DNA from: Incurvaria masculella
Lineage: Eukaryota; Arthropoda; Insecta; Lepidoptera; Incurvariidae
Reading direction: 5' to 3'
Length of the DNA stretch: 64,000 nucleotides
NCBI GenBank assembly: GCA_946894095.1
Contig: OX335665.1
Span: 196,001-260,000 of the forward strand
The position numbers and the translations under genes were made by a program. The notes under the pieces are model-generated. The model searched no databases. It was not told the DNA's origin and saw only the letters and a program-made list of their open reading frames with translations. Positions 1 through 9,665 of this stretch are shown here, in pieces. The first letter of the stretch is position 1. Every line of letters starts with the position of its first letter.

Positions 1-1049
1 CTTCCCTGCCCTACGATTCTCAGCTTTGGGGTTTCTACTCATACACCCCTAAAGAGCCGGCGCGGGTAGATCCGTAGACAACATGGGCACTGGGGCGGCG
101 ACGGCTAGGCGCGCCGAGTGGTGTGGCTCGCAGGCCGTGGCGCGATCGCGATGGCGTTGTTTATTAGTCTTACTTTTTCTGGGAGCAGGTGCACTCGGAG
201 TTTCGCAATAAAAGGCTTGATCGGGGTGGCCCGCCATCAACTGCAGTCCCAGAATGGGGGTCCAGTAGCGCATGTGCTAGCTATTGGTTGTGAAAACGTC
301 AATTAATTGCCGGCTTGGTGACTGTTGCGAGTGTTGCACCTTACAGTGAAAGCAAGCATGGCGTCCCCTATATCATATAACAACTAATGGACTTTCCAAT
401 AGGCCATCAATGCATTATTAACCCATTATCCGACCCATTAATTGTTATATAAAAATATTGTTGAACTACTCATTAAATGGCCTCCAGGCATGATTTTCTT
501 CAGTCTTACATTAATCTCATCCACCAGTCTCCATGTAAGTATTTAAAAGCACAGCACCCCTGATACCCTCATCCCAGTTAAAGACATTAATTAGTGGATT
601 TTATTTCAACAAAATAAAGTTCACAATTCTCACAATCCTTAACTGCTATTTTTTCAATCTTATCTTCTAAAACATAGGTTAATAAAGTTTACAAATGTAC
701 TTATAAAAAGCATTATTATATTATAATTTATTTAGACATGTTATCTTACGGCGCAATCTGTAAGGCCCGTCACGAACAGTAATTTTCTACACTATGTTCA
801 ATCCGTTAAGAAGTTAATTGACCCATGGCCGATGCGCTTATTATGTCTGAACTTAAATGCCTATTGAGACGATTGAGGTAAAAATTTTACAAAAGAACAA
901 CAAGATACGCGGATATGTTTTATTTAAACAATTTAAGCATATTTGTATTTTATTTATCATCGATAGACAGCTCGCTGCACTCGTAATCGTCATATTTCCG
1001 TATTTAACTTTTAACTTTTATTCAGTTCCTGAGATCCGTTGTAATGTTT
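1..1049. other. No gene recognised; GC-richer edge then AT-rich DNA
   Basis: Bases 1-300 are GC-richer with short overlapping open frames on both strands, none resembling a known protein. The rest is AT-rich without a supported feature. The first 300 bases could be the edge of another repeat, but I cannot identify it. Confidence 0.5.
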
Positions 1050-1345
1050 AGGGTTCCGTACCCAAAAGGTGAAAACGGAACCCTATTACTAAGCCTCCGC
1101 TGTCCGTCCGTCCGCCCATTCTTCGGTCTGTCACAGGGCTGTATCTCATGAACCGTAATAGGTAGGCAGCTGAAATTTTTACAGAGTGTGTATTTATTTT
1201 GCCGCTATAACAGCAAATAGGTGACATTTTTAAAAAATAAAAATTTAAGGGAGGCCCCATACAAAAAAACGTGATTTGTTTGTGTTAAATCTTTTACGAT
1301 GGTACGGAACCCTTCGTGTGCGAGTCAAACTCGCACTTGGCCGGG
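1050..1345 (-). repeat. Family A interspersed repeat, copy 1
   Basis: Read on the minus strand it begins CCGGCCAAGTGCGAGT, carries the GGTACGGAACC block, a conserved core (sequence around TTTTGCCGCTATAACAACAA), a short CCGT/ACGG microsatellite and ends in a GGGTTCCGT...ACGGAACCC hairpin followed by CTAA. At least eleven further copies or fragments occur here in both orientations, which establishes it as a dispersed repeat. It has no coding capacity. Its class is uncertain. Confidence 0.85.
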
Positions 1346-1464
1346 TTTTTTTGTTCTGAAGTATTATACGAGTATCATTTGAAGTCTTCGAATTAATTTA
1401 ACCAACCGTCTACTAAAAGAAGTTGCTTCATTTCTTTTACACTTAACTCATCAAGGTCAATGGG

Positions 1465-1928
1465 ATGCGGGAAAATGACATTGTTATTTTGTTAGTGGGC
1501 AATGCAGGTTCAAATGCTGATGTGAACATATTTACGAAATGTGTAAATTATGTAGTAGACATGTGTGGACGCAAAAAAATAAATTATTTATTAGTTCCCT
1601 GTTGTATGTGCCACCTTTCACAAATAATTCGCACAACATTAATGCTACTGCCTATAGAACTAATACAAATATATATACACTTACAAACAGTGTACCAAAT
1701 ACTACTTTCCTAGATTTAAATTCACTATTGAGACCATGTTATAACAATCATGGAGCTCTTAATAACCTGGGACTAAGAGCCCTTGCACACCAAATTCAAA
1801 ATTGTAATTATGTTATGAAAACATCCAATTTAGCATTCATTCCATTGGATGCAAATGCAAACGAAAATGTGCAATCTGATATACATAAAAATAATGGTTC
1901 TTTTTTATATTCGAATCTCGTTCTCTAA
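1465..1928 (+). pseudogene. Frameshifted SGNH/GDSL-hydrolase-like relic
   Basis: Two open frames overlap. One starts at 1465 (residues NDIVILLVG then GSNADVNIF); the other covers about 1590-1928 and contains DLNSLLRPCYNNHGALNNLG. The order matches the SGNH-hydrolase-like proteins common in insect genomes: a hydrophobic strand leading to a G-x-N-D-like block, then a C-terminal D...H-G-x-x-L-N block holding the catalytic Asp and His. In the first block the usual GTND-type motif is degenerate (GNAGSN), and a change of frame is needed near 1590. Read as seen, it is a broken copy. Such domains often accompany insect transposable elements. The assignment rests on pattern recognition only. Confidence 0.42.
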
Positions 1929-2075
1929 ACGTGTCCAACCGACAGTGAACAAAAAAAATAATACAAAGTTTCATGTTAATTTAGTGTTTTACCTATGTTT
2001 TTGTTAAAATAATTGACAAACACTTTTGTAAACTTAGACTAAGTGGACGTTGAAAAAAAAAACAGCGGAGTTTCT

Positions 2076-2190
2076 TTTCAGTTCCTCTTCGCTGTGTTTT
2101 GTTTTGCTGAACTGGCCAATGCTAAAATATGACAAATCCGAGTGCAGTGTACTGTCTATGGATGATGAATAAACAATACAATACAATACA
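2076..2190. repeat. Family K repeat fragment
   Basis: The stretch with GTTCCTCTTCGCTGTG and ATCCGAGTGCAGT followed by an AATACAATACA run recurs in diverged form near 26757-26855, which shows that it is dispersed. No coding potential is apparent. A small minus-strand open frame at 2122-2340 overlaps it and is not recognisable. Confidence 0.5.
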
Positions 2191-2477
2191 TCTGGCTAGA
2201 AACGGTTTGCAAAGTTTAAGAATTCGTTCGTAATTATTAGGGTTATCTGTCATGTTAAAGGTCCTCAAAACGTCTTCATATGTTTCCCTGTGTTTATTTG
2301 AACCGTTCCCGGAAAAACATTTCCGTGTTTTCCATCCCATGAAAGGTCAAGTCATAGCAAATACATAGATGCGTTTTTGGCTTATATCATGGCAGTAGTT
2401 GTAGTATTTTAGAAATTCATGTACGTTTAAAAAAATCATGTAGATATAAACTGCATTAAAATTAAACAAAAATAGTG

Positions 2478-4127
2478 CTAATTCTTAATAGGCAGACATA
2501 CATAAGGACAGACGCAGTTGCCATCCCCTAATATTTCTTGGCAGGTATTCGGTTTCCCTAGCTTTGAGTTCTGAGAATGATTTACTTTGTAGATAGGTAC
2601 TCCAAGATTATGGGCCATTTTTTCCTGCCAGTCGCCTGATACCGGTTTAAAAAATAAACTTTCATTTGTATTTGTTTTATTACTCTCGATTATCTCTAAC
2701 ATTTCATCACTATTTACAGTCTGGGCAGAGGACTCAACACTACAGTCTGGATTTTGGGGGAAAGTTGATGTATCAGTTTCTTTCAGAGCTACGAGACGCT
2801 TAAGGGGATACTTGGTACGTAAAATAACACCATTTTTATTCATCAAAACTACACGCTTACGATCATTTATTGAGATGATTTTATAAGGACCAGATTTGGG
2901 AAGTTGATATTTGTCACCCTTTCTATCTAGACGTCTGGCATTTATAAGTAGCACAGATTGGCCCTCTTTTAAATTAATTCCAGTTAAATGTCGCTGGTTA
3001 TAACTATTTCTTTGCACTTCTTGCGCAGCCTTTATATTTCTTGAAATAGATGTGTGCAGAGATTGGTTAACTTTAGTCATCATCTGCAACACTTCATTAA
3101 ACTGTACAATATCAAAATGTTCTTCCGTCTCATCACATATTAAATGCTGCTGAATTTTAGGTGGTGAATCTGCGTGTTCCACGGCTGGAAGATTTTGGAC
3201 ATCAATTGGTAATCGGGCCTGTTTATGGTACAATATAAAAAAGGGTGAAAATTTTGTGGATGTATGAGGGGCTGAGCGCATAGCAAAGAGGACACCGTGC
3301 AGTGCATTTGGCCATTGCTCAACATTTTCCTCAAGAACTTTGAGCAAAGTATTTTTTATGCTCCGATTCGCTCTTTCCACAAGACCGTTAGCCTGTGGGT
3401 GGTAAGGTGAAGTCACGCGATGTTTCGCCCCAGTCCGTTGTAGAAGTTCTTCGACAAGGGCGTTACAAAATTCCCGACCTTGGTCGCTTATAATTGTTTC
3501 TATACAGCCGTGCCTACATATTATTTCTTCGTAGATAAATGTTGCAACTGACTTGGCCGATTTGTTTTCGAGTGCTCTCGCTTCGATCCATTTTGAAAAA
3601 TAGTCGATGGCGACCACGATATAGCGTAGGCCATCAACTTCTGGTAGAGAGCATATGTCTATACCGATTTGAGCCATAACTCTGGACGGAACTGGCACAG
3701 GCTGTAGCGAATCCACGACTTTTAATGATGCAGGATTTACTTTTTGGCAAGTTAAACATTTATAACAATAATCCCTGGCTTGCACACACATATAAGGCCA
3801 ATAATATCTGGCTCGGAGCATTTCAATCATTTTATCTCTACCTCTGTGCCCAGAGAGAGCTGTGGCCTCCACACTACTGGACAAACCTTCATGAAAAGCT
3901 TTTATAATAGATATCTGTTGATTTTTATCTATAACAACTAGTCTTCTATTAACTATATCAAATTCAGTTTCAGCATTTGTGCGTTTCTTATGAACGCGGG
4001 TATAATATAACTGGCCTCCCTGCAGTGAAAATAGTCGGCAATGCCGCCTGAAATTTGATTTTTGACTTTTTGTTTTTAAATCCGCAGGATAACGATTACA
4101 CGTCTTAAATCGTAGAATTTCTTCCAT
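2478..4127 (-). CDS. Ginger1-like transposase (integrase core, GPY motif, truncated OTU)
   Basis: This 549-residue ORF encodes a retroviral-type integrase. A zinc-binding HHCC domain is visible at H79, H94, C124 and C127 (H-x14-H, then C-x2-C). The catalytic core has D157 (GIDICS), D215 (SDQGREF) and E251 (NGLVER), a DD35E spacing. A GPY/F module follows at SGPYKI (413-415). The C terminus reaches GDGNC (534-538), the signature that carries the catalytic Cys of OTU proteases, and then stops 11 residues later. No protease, reverse transcriptase or RNase H precedes it. Integrase plus GPY/F plus OTU is the architecture known for Ginger1 cut-and-paste DNA transposons and for domesticated relatives annotated as KRAB-A domain-containing protein 2-like. 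All catalytic residues are present; only the OTU end looks broken. The start at 4127 is the first ATG, but a splice acceptor just upstream suggests an earlier exon. I could not find terminal inverted repeats. Confidence 0.82.
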   Translation of the reverse strand: MEEILRFKTCNRYPADLKTKSQKSNFRRHCRLFSLQGGQLYYTRVHKKRTNAETEFDIVNRRLVVIDKNQQISIIKAFHEGLSSSVEATALSGHRGRDKMIEMLRARYYWPYMCVQARDYCYKCLTCQKVNPASLKVVDSLQPVPVPSRVMAQIGIDICSLPEVDGLRYIVVAIDYFSKWIEARALENKSAKSVATFIYEEIICRHGCIETIISDQGREFCNALVEELLQRTGAKHRVTSPYHPQANGLVERANRSIKNTLLKVLEENVEQWPNALHGVLFAMRSAPHTSTKFSPFFILYHKQARLPIDVQNLPAVEHADSPPKIQQHLICDETEEHFDIVQFNEVLQMMTKVNQSLHTSISRNIKAAQEVQRNSYNQRHLTGINLKEGQSVLLINARRLDRKGDKYQLPKSGPYKIISINDRKRVVLMNKNGVILRTKYPLKRLVALKETDTSTFPQNPDCSVESSAQTVNSDEMLEIIESNKTNTNESLFFKPVSGDWQEKMAHNLGVPIYKVNHSQNSKLGKPNTCQEILGDGNCVCPYVCLPIKN

Positions 4128-4153
4128 GTCGACGTCCTTTCTTCTAAAATGTC

Positions 4154-4168
4154 CTGAAACATAAATTA
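4154..4168 (-). promoter_or_regulatory. Possible 3' splice acceptor upstream of the Ginger1-like ORF
   Basis: On the minus strand a pyrimidine-containing TTTATGTTTCAG sits about 25 bases before the ATG at 4127. It fits an insect acceptor site. If used, the transposase mRNA has a 5' exon further right, not visible by eye. Confidence 0.3.
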
Positions 4169-4859
4169 GTTATTAAATACTTCGATTGTGGTAATATATA
4201 CCTATATAAAAATATCATCACGAAAAACATCCCATATCTTAATGTACATAATTACAAGTAGGTGGTAACTTTACATTTATGTAATCGTTTTAACGTTTTG
4301 TTGAAAAAAAAATGCATTTTTGCGTATGACAAAAAAGGTGTAATCTCAGCATGAACATGTCAACCAGTGTACTGATGTCACAGCGCTGGTTTTCAGACCG
4401 GACCAATTCTGTATAATAGGTCGAGGAAAAAGTCTTTTCGCATATAGTATGTATAAACTTGTAATAAAATGTGTTTGCCTGTAATATTTGTACCTGGCTA
4501 GTTTTGATGACATGATAAAGGAATAGTTAAAAAAAAGAAACCATTTAGTAAAATGTTGTTTCCCGCCATTTTTCATTTATTTTTCTTTCTGTCAAAATGA
4601 GTGAATCTAATTATGCAATTCGATACATTTTAAAAATGTTTTACAAAAAAGAAAAATGCAATGCACGAAAAACTTTGTGATTTTTATGGACCTATACAGC
4701 TCCATTTATATTATTTTATCTCAGCGTCGGTTAAGAGTACACACCCGTAGAAAAAAAATCGAAATATTAAAATATAGACTATTATAATGGCTTTAATGAG
4801 TTGCTCATATTCTTTCAAATCTATATGCTTGCTACACCTATTTACTAGGGTTTTAATTA
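4169..4859. other. AT-rich DNA without recognised features
   Basis: The stretch contains only a short minus-strand open frame (4346-4576) with no recognisable protein. It could hold the 5' part of the Ginger1-like element, but no terminal repeat could be picked out. Confidence 0.4.
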
Positions 4860-4935
4860 TTGAAGAAAGAGCCCAGTAAAAAGAACTACTTTACGAAATC
4901 TTCGCAGTCGATGGCCGCAACGCAGATAAAGCGTT
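4860..4935 (-). repeat. Family G SINE-like fragment
   Basis: AGAGCCCAG...GAACTACTTTACGAA matches the equivalent part of the better copy at 20212-20404 in the same orientation. Only the 3' portion is present. Confidence 0.5.
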
Positions 4936-4983
4936 AAATAATTATATGTAGGTATAATCTGAAACACTATGTTAGTAGGAGGC

Positions 4984-5180
4984 ATCGATTACGGGAGGAA
5001 GGAACTGCAGGAGAATTCCAAATTATGGGTATACAGCAGGTGTATTGCAATTATTGGTAGACGCAAAACCCGAGAATGGTATGTTTTTCTGGTTTGGGTC
5101 CAGCTTTGCAGTATATTCGTAAAGTAGTTATTTTTACTGACCTCTTTCTTCAATTAATATGTCCTTGCTTCACGATCGAT
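4984..5180 (+). repeat. Family G SINE-like repeat, copy 1
   Basis: It shares CTGCAGGAGAATTCCAAATT, GGTAGACGCAA, TGGTATGTTTTTCTGG and GTCCTTGCTTCACGATCGA with the reverse-oriented copy at 20212-20404. In that copy the central part folds like a tRNA; here the B-box-like GGTTTGGGTCC is mutated. It is a decayed, probably tRNA-derived short interspersed element. Confidence 0.6.
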
Positions 5181-5204
5181 TATGCATACATACATATTAC
5201 ATTC

Positions 5205-5368
5205 TATGGATAGCTAGCACCACACAACTACCGTTATGATATTAGCCCAATACACCATATTCCCGAAGGAACTAGGTGCCATGCCAGGACCTTCCCTGGC
5301 ACGGCTACTCTCTCCAATCATATTTTTATCCAATGCGGTGGTACAACTCGGGCGGGCTTAACCCAACC
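5205..5368 (-). repeat. Family B SINE-like copy
   Basis: It contains the family signature CACACAACTACCGTTATGAT, TTAGCCCAATACACCA and CCATGCCAGGACCTTCCC, then the GGGCGGGCTTAACCC block. It is interrupted immediately by the family C element at 5369. Confidence 0.8.
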
Positions 5369-5722
5369 TTAAGGTAGCTCAACCCGGTGGGACTACATCA
5401 TTCGCGGGCACGGTACAAAACCATGCTGTTGCGCTCTGGGACCTTCTCTGTTTCAAAGAAAAAGACAGGCTCCGTGATGAGGAAGATGCAACATGTCCAC
5501 AACAAAGACAATGTGCATACCTAGTGTATGATTTGGTAAGATTTACGAAAATTTTAATTACAAAACGACTTATAGCTAAAAGTAAACCACGACCGCTGTA
5601 GTCAAAAATGTAACAAAAAGTAAATAGATTATAAATCTTGATTAAATTAGCTATGTCTGATGACTAATCCTTTTTAGATGTTCTTACTACATCATTGCGT
5701 AATGTACCTCCAAAGTTATTGT
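5369..5722 (-). repeat. Family C TTAA-flanked MITE, truncated
   Basis: It starts TTAAGGTAGCTCAACCCGG with the GCGGGCACGGTACAAAACC hairpin block, matching the copies at 9178-9665 and 29830-30379. It breaks off at the junction with the family D element, so its other terminus is missing. Confidence 0.75.
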
Positions 5723-6349
5723 ATAACAATATTTCTAAATAAAAAAAGGACCGCCTTCAAAAAAACCGGAACTAAAAAGCAAAAAATAATTGGTTACTTT
5801 TAATTAATGTACGACAAGTTATTTTAATACTAACTAATTATGTACAATTTCTTAATTTTTAATCATCTTTTGAAGTCGGTGCCTTGGGTAGAGTTCGCTC
5901 TGCACGCTAACCTAACCTAACCGAACAGACACTATTTCAGCCGAACGCACCAGAAGGCTACGAGAGCGTAAACAACCTGAGTCAGCGTTGGTTTTCGTGC
6001 AAGCTGATATCGATACAGCGCAGCGTACTGAAATTGGGTTTCAACGATTATTAGTACTTTCGGCTTCATAAAGGCGCGCACTGGTGAAGGAGTATGTTAA
6101 TTCCCTGCTCTGTGGATTGGTACTTCTTACGACATCGTTGTCTAAACGAGACGATTTCTGCCGAAATTGAAGAGATATGTACTAACCGCACACTCGTTTT
6201 GACACGTAGTTGAGAGCAGACACCTCAAAATCGCTACCTATTGTTTTCTGTTCATTTTTATTTTTTATTTTTTTTATTTTGTATTATGTAGGTATTTAGG
6301 TAGAATAGAAAGTACAAGCTACACCTACCTAAATATTTACCATATAAGT
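5688..6349 (+). repeat. 662-bp direct duplication, left copy
   Basis: Every base appears to match 6434-7095 at a constant offset of 746, apart from one C/T difference noticed near 5845. The unit contains the tail of a family C fragment, the left arm of family D (GGACCGCCTTCAAAAAAACC), a short CCTAA run near 5909-5922 and unique-looking DNA ending CCATATAAGT. Confidence 0.92.
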
Positions 6350-6360
6350 ACAACGTATAA

Positions 6361-6433
6361 ACGTATAAACTCTTAGTTGAATGTGCTAATTTACAGAAAA
6401 AATATCTCTTAATTTGACTGAGGAAACAGGTAT
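6361..6433 (+). repeat. Family E MITE fragment between the duplicates
   Basis: These 73 bases (ACGTATAAACTCTTAGTTGA through GAGGAAACAGGTAT) match 8773-8845, the right part of the complete family E MITE. The fragment sits exactly at the junction between the two duplicated units. Confidence 0.85.
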
Positions 6434-7095
6434 TACATCATTGCGTAATGTACCTCCAAAGTTATTGTATAACAATATTTCTAAATAAAAAAAGGACCGC
6501 CTTCAAAAAAACCGGAACTAAAAAGCAAAAAATAATTGGTTACTTTTAATTAATGTACGACAAGTTATTTTAATACTAACTAATTATGTATAATTTCTTA
6601 ATTTTTAATCATCTTTTGAAGTCGGTGCCTTGGGTAGAGTTCGCTCTGCACGCTAACCTAACCTAACCGAACAGACACTATTTCAGCCGAACGCACCAGA
6701 AGGCTACGAGAGCGTAAACAACCTGAGTCAGCGTTGGTTTTCGTGCAAGCTGATATCGATACAGCGCAGCGTACTGAAATTGGGTTTCAACGATTATTAG
6801 TACTTTCGGCTTCATAAAGGCGCGCACTGGTGAAGGAGTATGTTAATTCCCTGCTCTGTGGATTGGTACTTCTTACGACATCGTTGTCTAAACGAGACGA
6901 TTTCTGCCGAAATTGAAGAGATATGTACTAACCGCACACTCGTTTTGACACGTAGTTGAGAGCAGACACCTCAAAATCGCTACCTATTGTTTTCTGTTCA
7001 TTTTTATTTTTTATTTTTTTTATTTTGTATTATGTAGGTATTTAGGTAGAATAGAAAGTACAAGCTACACCTACCTAAATATTTACCATATAAGT
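6434..7095 (+). repeat. 662-bp direct duplication, right copy
   Basis: It pairs with 5688-6349. Only this copy continues rightward to the inverted family D arm at about 7373-7545, so it carries the more complete D element. Confidence 0.92.
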
Positions 7096-7545
7096 GGTCG
7101 TTGTTTTTATATTGGTTTGTTTGTTTAGTTTGTAGGGTTTTCTTGTGTTTATTTTGTTTTAACTGTGTTAGGTATTTAGTTTAAGTATAAGGTATATTTA
7201 AGTTACAAAGTACTTGCCTAAATGCCTACAAACATACGTTTTTCCGACCTGTTTGTTTATTTAATATTTGTTTTTGGGTTTTGTTTAAGTAGGTAAATGT
7301 AAGTACATAGCTACCTGCTTATATTTCTTTCTTAGCGATAGGTGATATTAATCTAACTACTTACAGCCCTAAAGGACCTCTACCCAAGGCACCGACTTCA
7401 AAAGATGATTAAAAATTAAGAAATTGTACATAATTAGTTAGTATTAAAATAGCTTGTCGTACATTAATTAAAAGTAACCTATAATTTTTTGCTTTTTAGT
7501 TTCGGTTTTTTTGAAGGCGGTCCTTTTTTTCTTTAAAAATATTTT
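6470..7545. mobile_element. Family D non-autonomous element with ~165-bp inverted arms
   Basis: The left arm begins near AAAAAAAGGACCGCCTTC and runs to TTTTGAAGTCGGTGCCTTGG. The right arm (about 7373-7545) is its reverse complement and ends GAAGGCGGTCCTTTTTTT. The interior of about 740 bp has no ORF. It resembles a long-TIR MITE or foldback DNA transposon. A compact version lies at 48688-48904. The left half also occurs, duplicated, at 5735-6349. Confidence 0.75.
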
Positions 7546-7670
7546 ATTTTTTTCTTTTTAGTGGTGGCGTAACTTTTTGACTTAAGGTGGGCTTCCACAT
7601 ACAAATTGGAAAGAAGATCATGCGCACCTCACTATCCCATGCGAACTCTCTAAACTGTTTTTTTTTTATG

Positions 7671-7868
7671 TGACTGGACATGGATGGCTAATACCAAACT
7701 TTTTGTCATGGTATTAGCCCAACACACCACATGGGAACTAGGTGCCATGCCAGGACCTTCCTTATATTGCACGGCTACATTGAACTGGACGGAAAACACG
7801 GACAATTTTCATTGCCGCTTCGACCATCGTTCATCCAATGCGATGGTACCAACCCGGGCGGGATTTAA
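7671..7868 (-). repeat. Family B SINE-like copy
   Basis: GACATGGATGGCTAATACCA, ACACCACATGGGAACTAGGT, GCCATGCCAGGACCTTCC and ACGGACAATTTTCATTGCCG are all present, then the match ends at GGGCGGGAT. A 71-codon open frame across it is fortuitous. Confidence 0.8.
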
Positions 7869-8367
7869 AAACAAGTCACTGAAAATTTTAAGTTTCTAGG
7901 ATCATTTGTTTCGGAAATCTCAACATGAGGGGTTTTCACCTAAATGTTTGGACCTGTTTCCCCCAAAATAGTAGAATTTCCAAAAATATTTTCTTCGTAA
8001 GCATTCCCATCTAAAACAAAACCTACGCTGACATTTCTGGGTTCAGCGGCCCTAGAGATAGAAATGTGTACAATTTTCCCTCTTTTACCCCCCCTTGAAT
8101 AAAAAAACACCTCTCATACTGAACAATCTTACCCTAAAAGAAAGCTACTGTAACTAAAAAATCACATTCTGGGTTTGCGGGCTTAAGAAATTCGATGTTT
8201 GTTATTTTGATAAAAAAAAATGGGACCAACTAGAAAGTATACCCTTTCGAACAAAAAAAGAATTTTCCAAATCGGTCCAGAGGTCTTCGAGTAATCGGTG
8301 AACATAAATAAAAAAAAAAAGATTCCGACGAATTGAGAACCTCCTCCTTTTTTGAAGTCGGTTAAAA
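7869..8367 (-). repeat. Family L-related repeat ending GAAGTCGGTTAA
   Basis: The right end, GAACCTCCTCCTTTTTT followed by GAAGTCGGTTAA, matches the outer end of the foldback units at 37.5-40.3 kb. The internal part differs, so this may be a related subfamily or another element that captured the same terminus. Confidence 0.5.
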
Positions 8368-8555
8368 CGCGGAGATTTCGTGCATAATGTATCAGTGTCA
8401 TATTTACCACCTTAGGAATTTAATTTTGAATCCTTACCTATTAGTGTTCTAATCTTAAAACAAACTTAACAAAATCTTAACACGACCATTTTTCATGGCC
8501 TCTTCGACCATGTTTCATCCGAAGACATCTCACTAAGTCGCGCGGGGTTAATGAA

Positions 8556-8882
8556 GAGGATAATGAGGTGATCAAGTCGAATACAGTGTCTCGTGCCCAT
8601 TTCCTCAGTCAAATTAATATGTATTTTCTGATATTTTGCACATTAAATAAACATCTGTACTTTTTTGTTTTTTTTATAAGCTAACTGATATTCCTGATAT
8701 ACGCCTCTGAAAATATGAATACAAATACAAAAAGGTATATAATATTGTTACAAGTTAATTTATTTAAAAAAAACGTATAAACTCTTAGTTGAATGTGCTA
8801 ATTTACAGAAAAAATATCTCTTAATTTGACTGAGGAAACAGGTATGAGCAATTGTATAGAACTTGATCACCTCATTATGCTC
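8556..8882. mobile_element. Family E MITE, complete copy 1
   Basis: The imperfect inverted ends begin GAGGATAATGAGGTGATCAA on the left and end TTGATCACCTCATTATGCTC on the right. Homology continues to the CCTCAGTCAAATTAA block, about 65 bp per arm. The interior is AT-rich with no ORF. A second copy with the same layout lies at 57173-57494. Confidence 0.82.
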
Positions 8883-9177
8883 TAAAGTAAATGCATTTTA
8901 TGTAATGTATGTATGTAATGCATGGACAGGTGCAACGTGTGCAAAAAAGTGGACCAATTTATTTTAAGTATATATACTTACTTTCTTTTAAATCTGGGTC
9001 ACATCTTCCTTCCAACTCCTTTTCAAATCCAACACTAGCTGCAGAAAGAAATACAATTATATTATTTTTTTGCTGTAAAATTGGAGCTAAAATCAGAGCA
9101 TTTTTTTTTAAAACCTTAATACAATATTAGCCGTCATATCTGTCTTAAGATAAAATTATCACCCTACTTTCGGGGTC
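8883..9177. other. No feature recognised
   Basis: AT-rich DNA with a 73-codon open frame (8909-9130) that resembles nothing I know. Confidence 0.4.
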
Positions 9178-9665
9178 TTAAGGTGGCCCAACCCGGCGGG
9201 CCTAACTCATTCGCGGGCACGGTACAAAACCGTGCTGTTGCGCTCTGGGACCTTCTCTGTTTCAAAGAATAAGACAGGCTCCGTGATGAGGAAGATGCAA
9301 TATGTCCACGAAAAAGACAATGTGCATAGTGTATGATTTGGTAAGATTTACGAAAATTTTAATTTCAAAACGACTTATAGCTAAAAGTAAACCACGACGG
9401 CTGTAGTCAAAAATCTAACAAAAACCAAATAGGTTATAAATTTTGATTAAATAAGCTATGTCTGATGACTAATCTTTTTAAGATGTTCTTACTTTATCAT
9501 TGCGTAATCCACCTCCAAAGTTATTGTATAAAACGCGCGAAAAATTCGAACTTTATTGATCAAATAAAGCTATTTTGAGCAAAATTTTGGATCTCTGACA
9601 AGAAATATGGGCGCGATCTTCTTTCCCCTTTTGTATGGTGAGATGAGCGGGATGGGCCGCCTTAA
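9178..9665 (-). mobile_element. Family C TTAA-flanked MITE, copy 2
   Basis: Both ends carry TTAA followed by inverted termini (TTAAGGTGGCCCAACCCG on the left; GGGCCGCCTTAA on the right). It includes the GCACGGTACAAAACCGTGC hairpin and the TATAGCTAAAAGTAAACCAC block. TTAA at both ends suggests a TTAA target duplication as in piggyBac-type elements, but the termini do not start with the usual piggyBac CCY. Confidence 0.82.
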
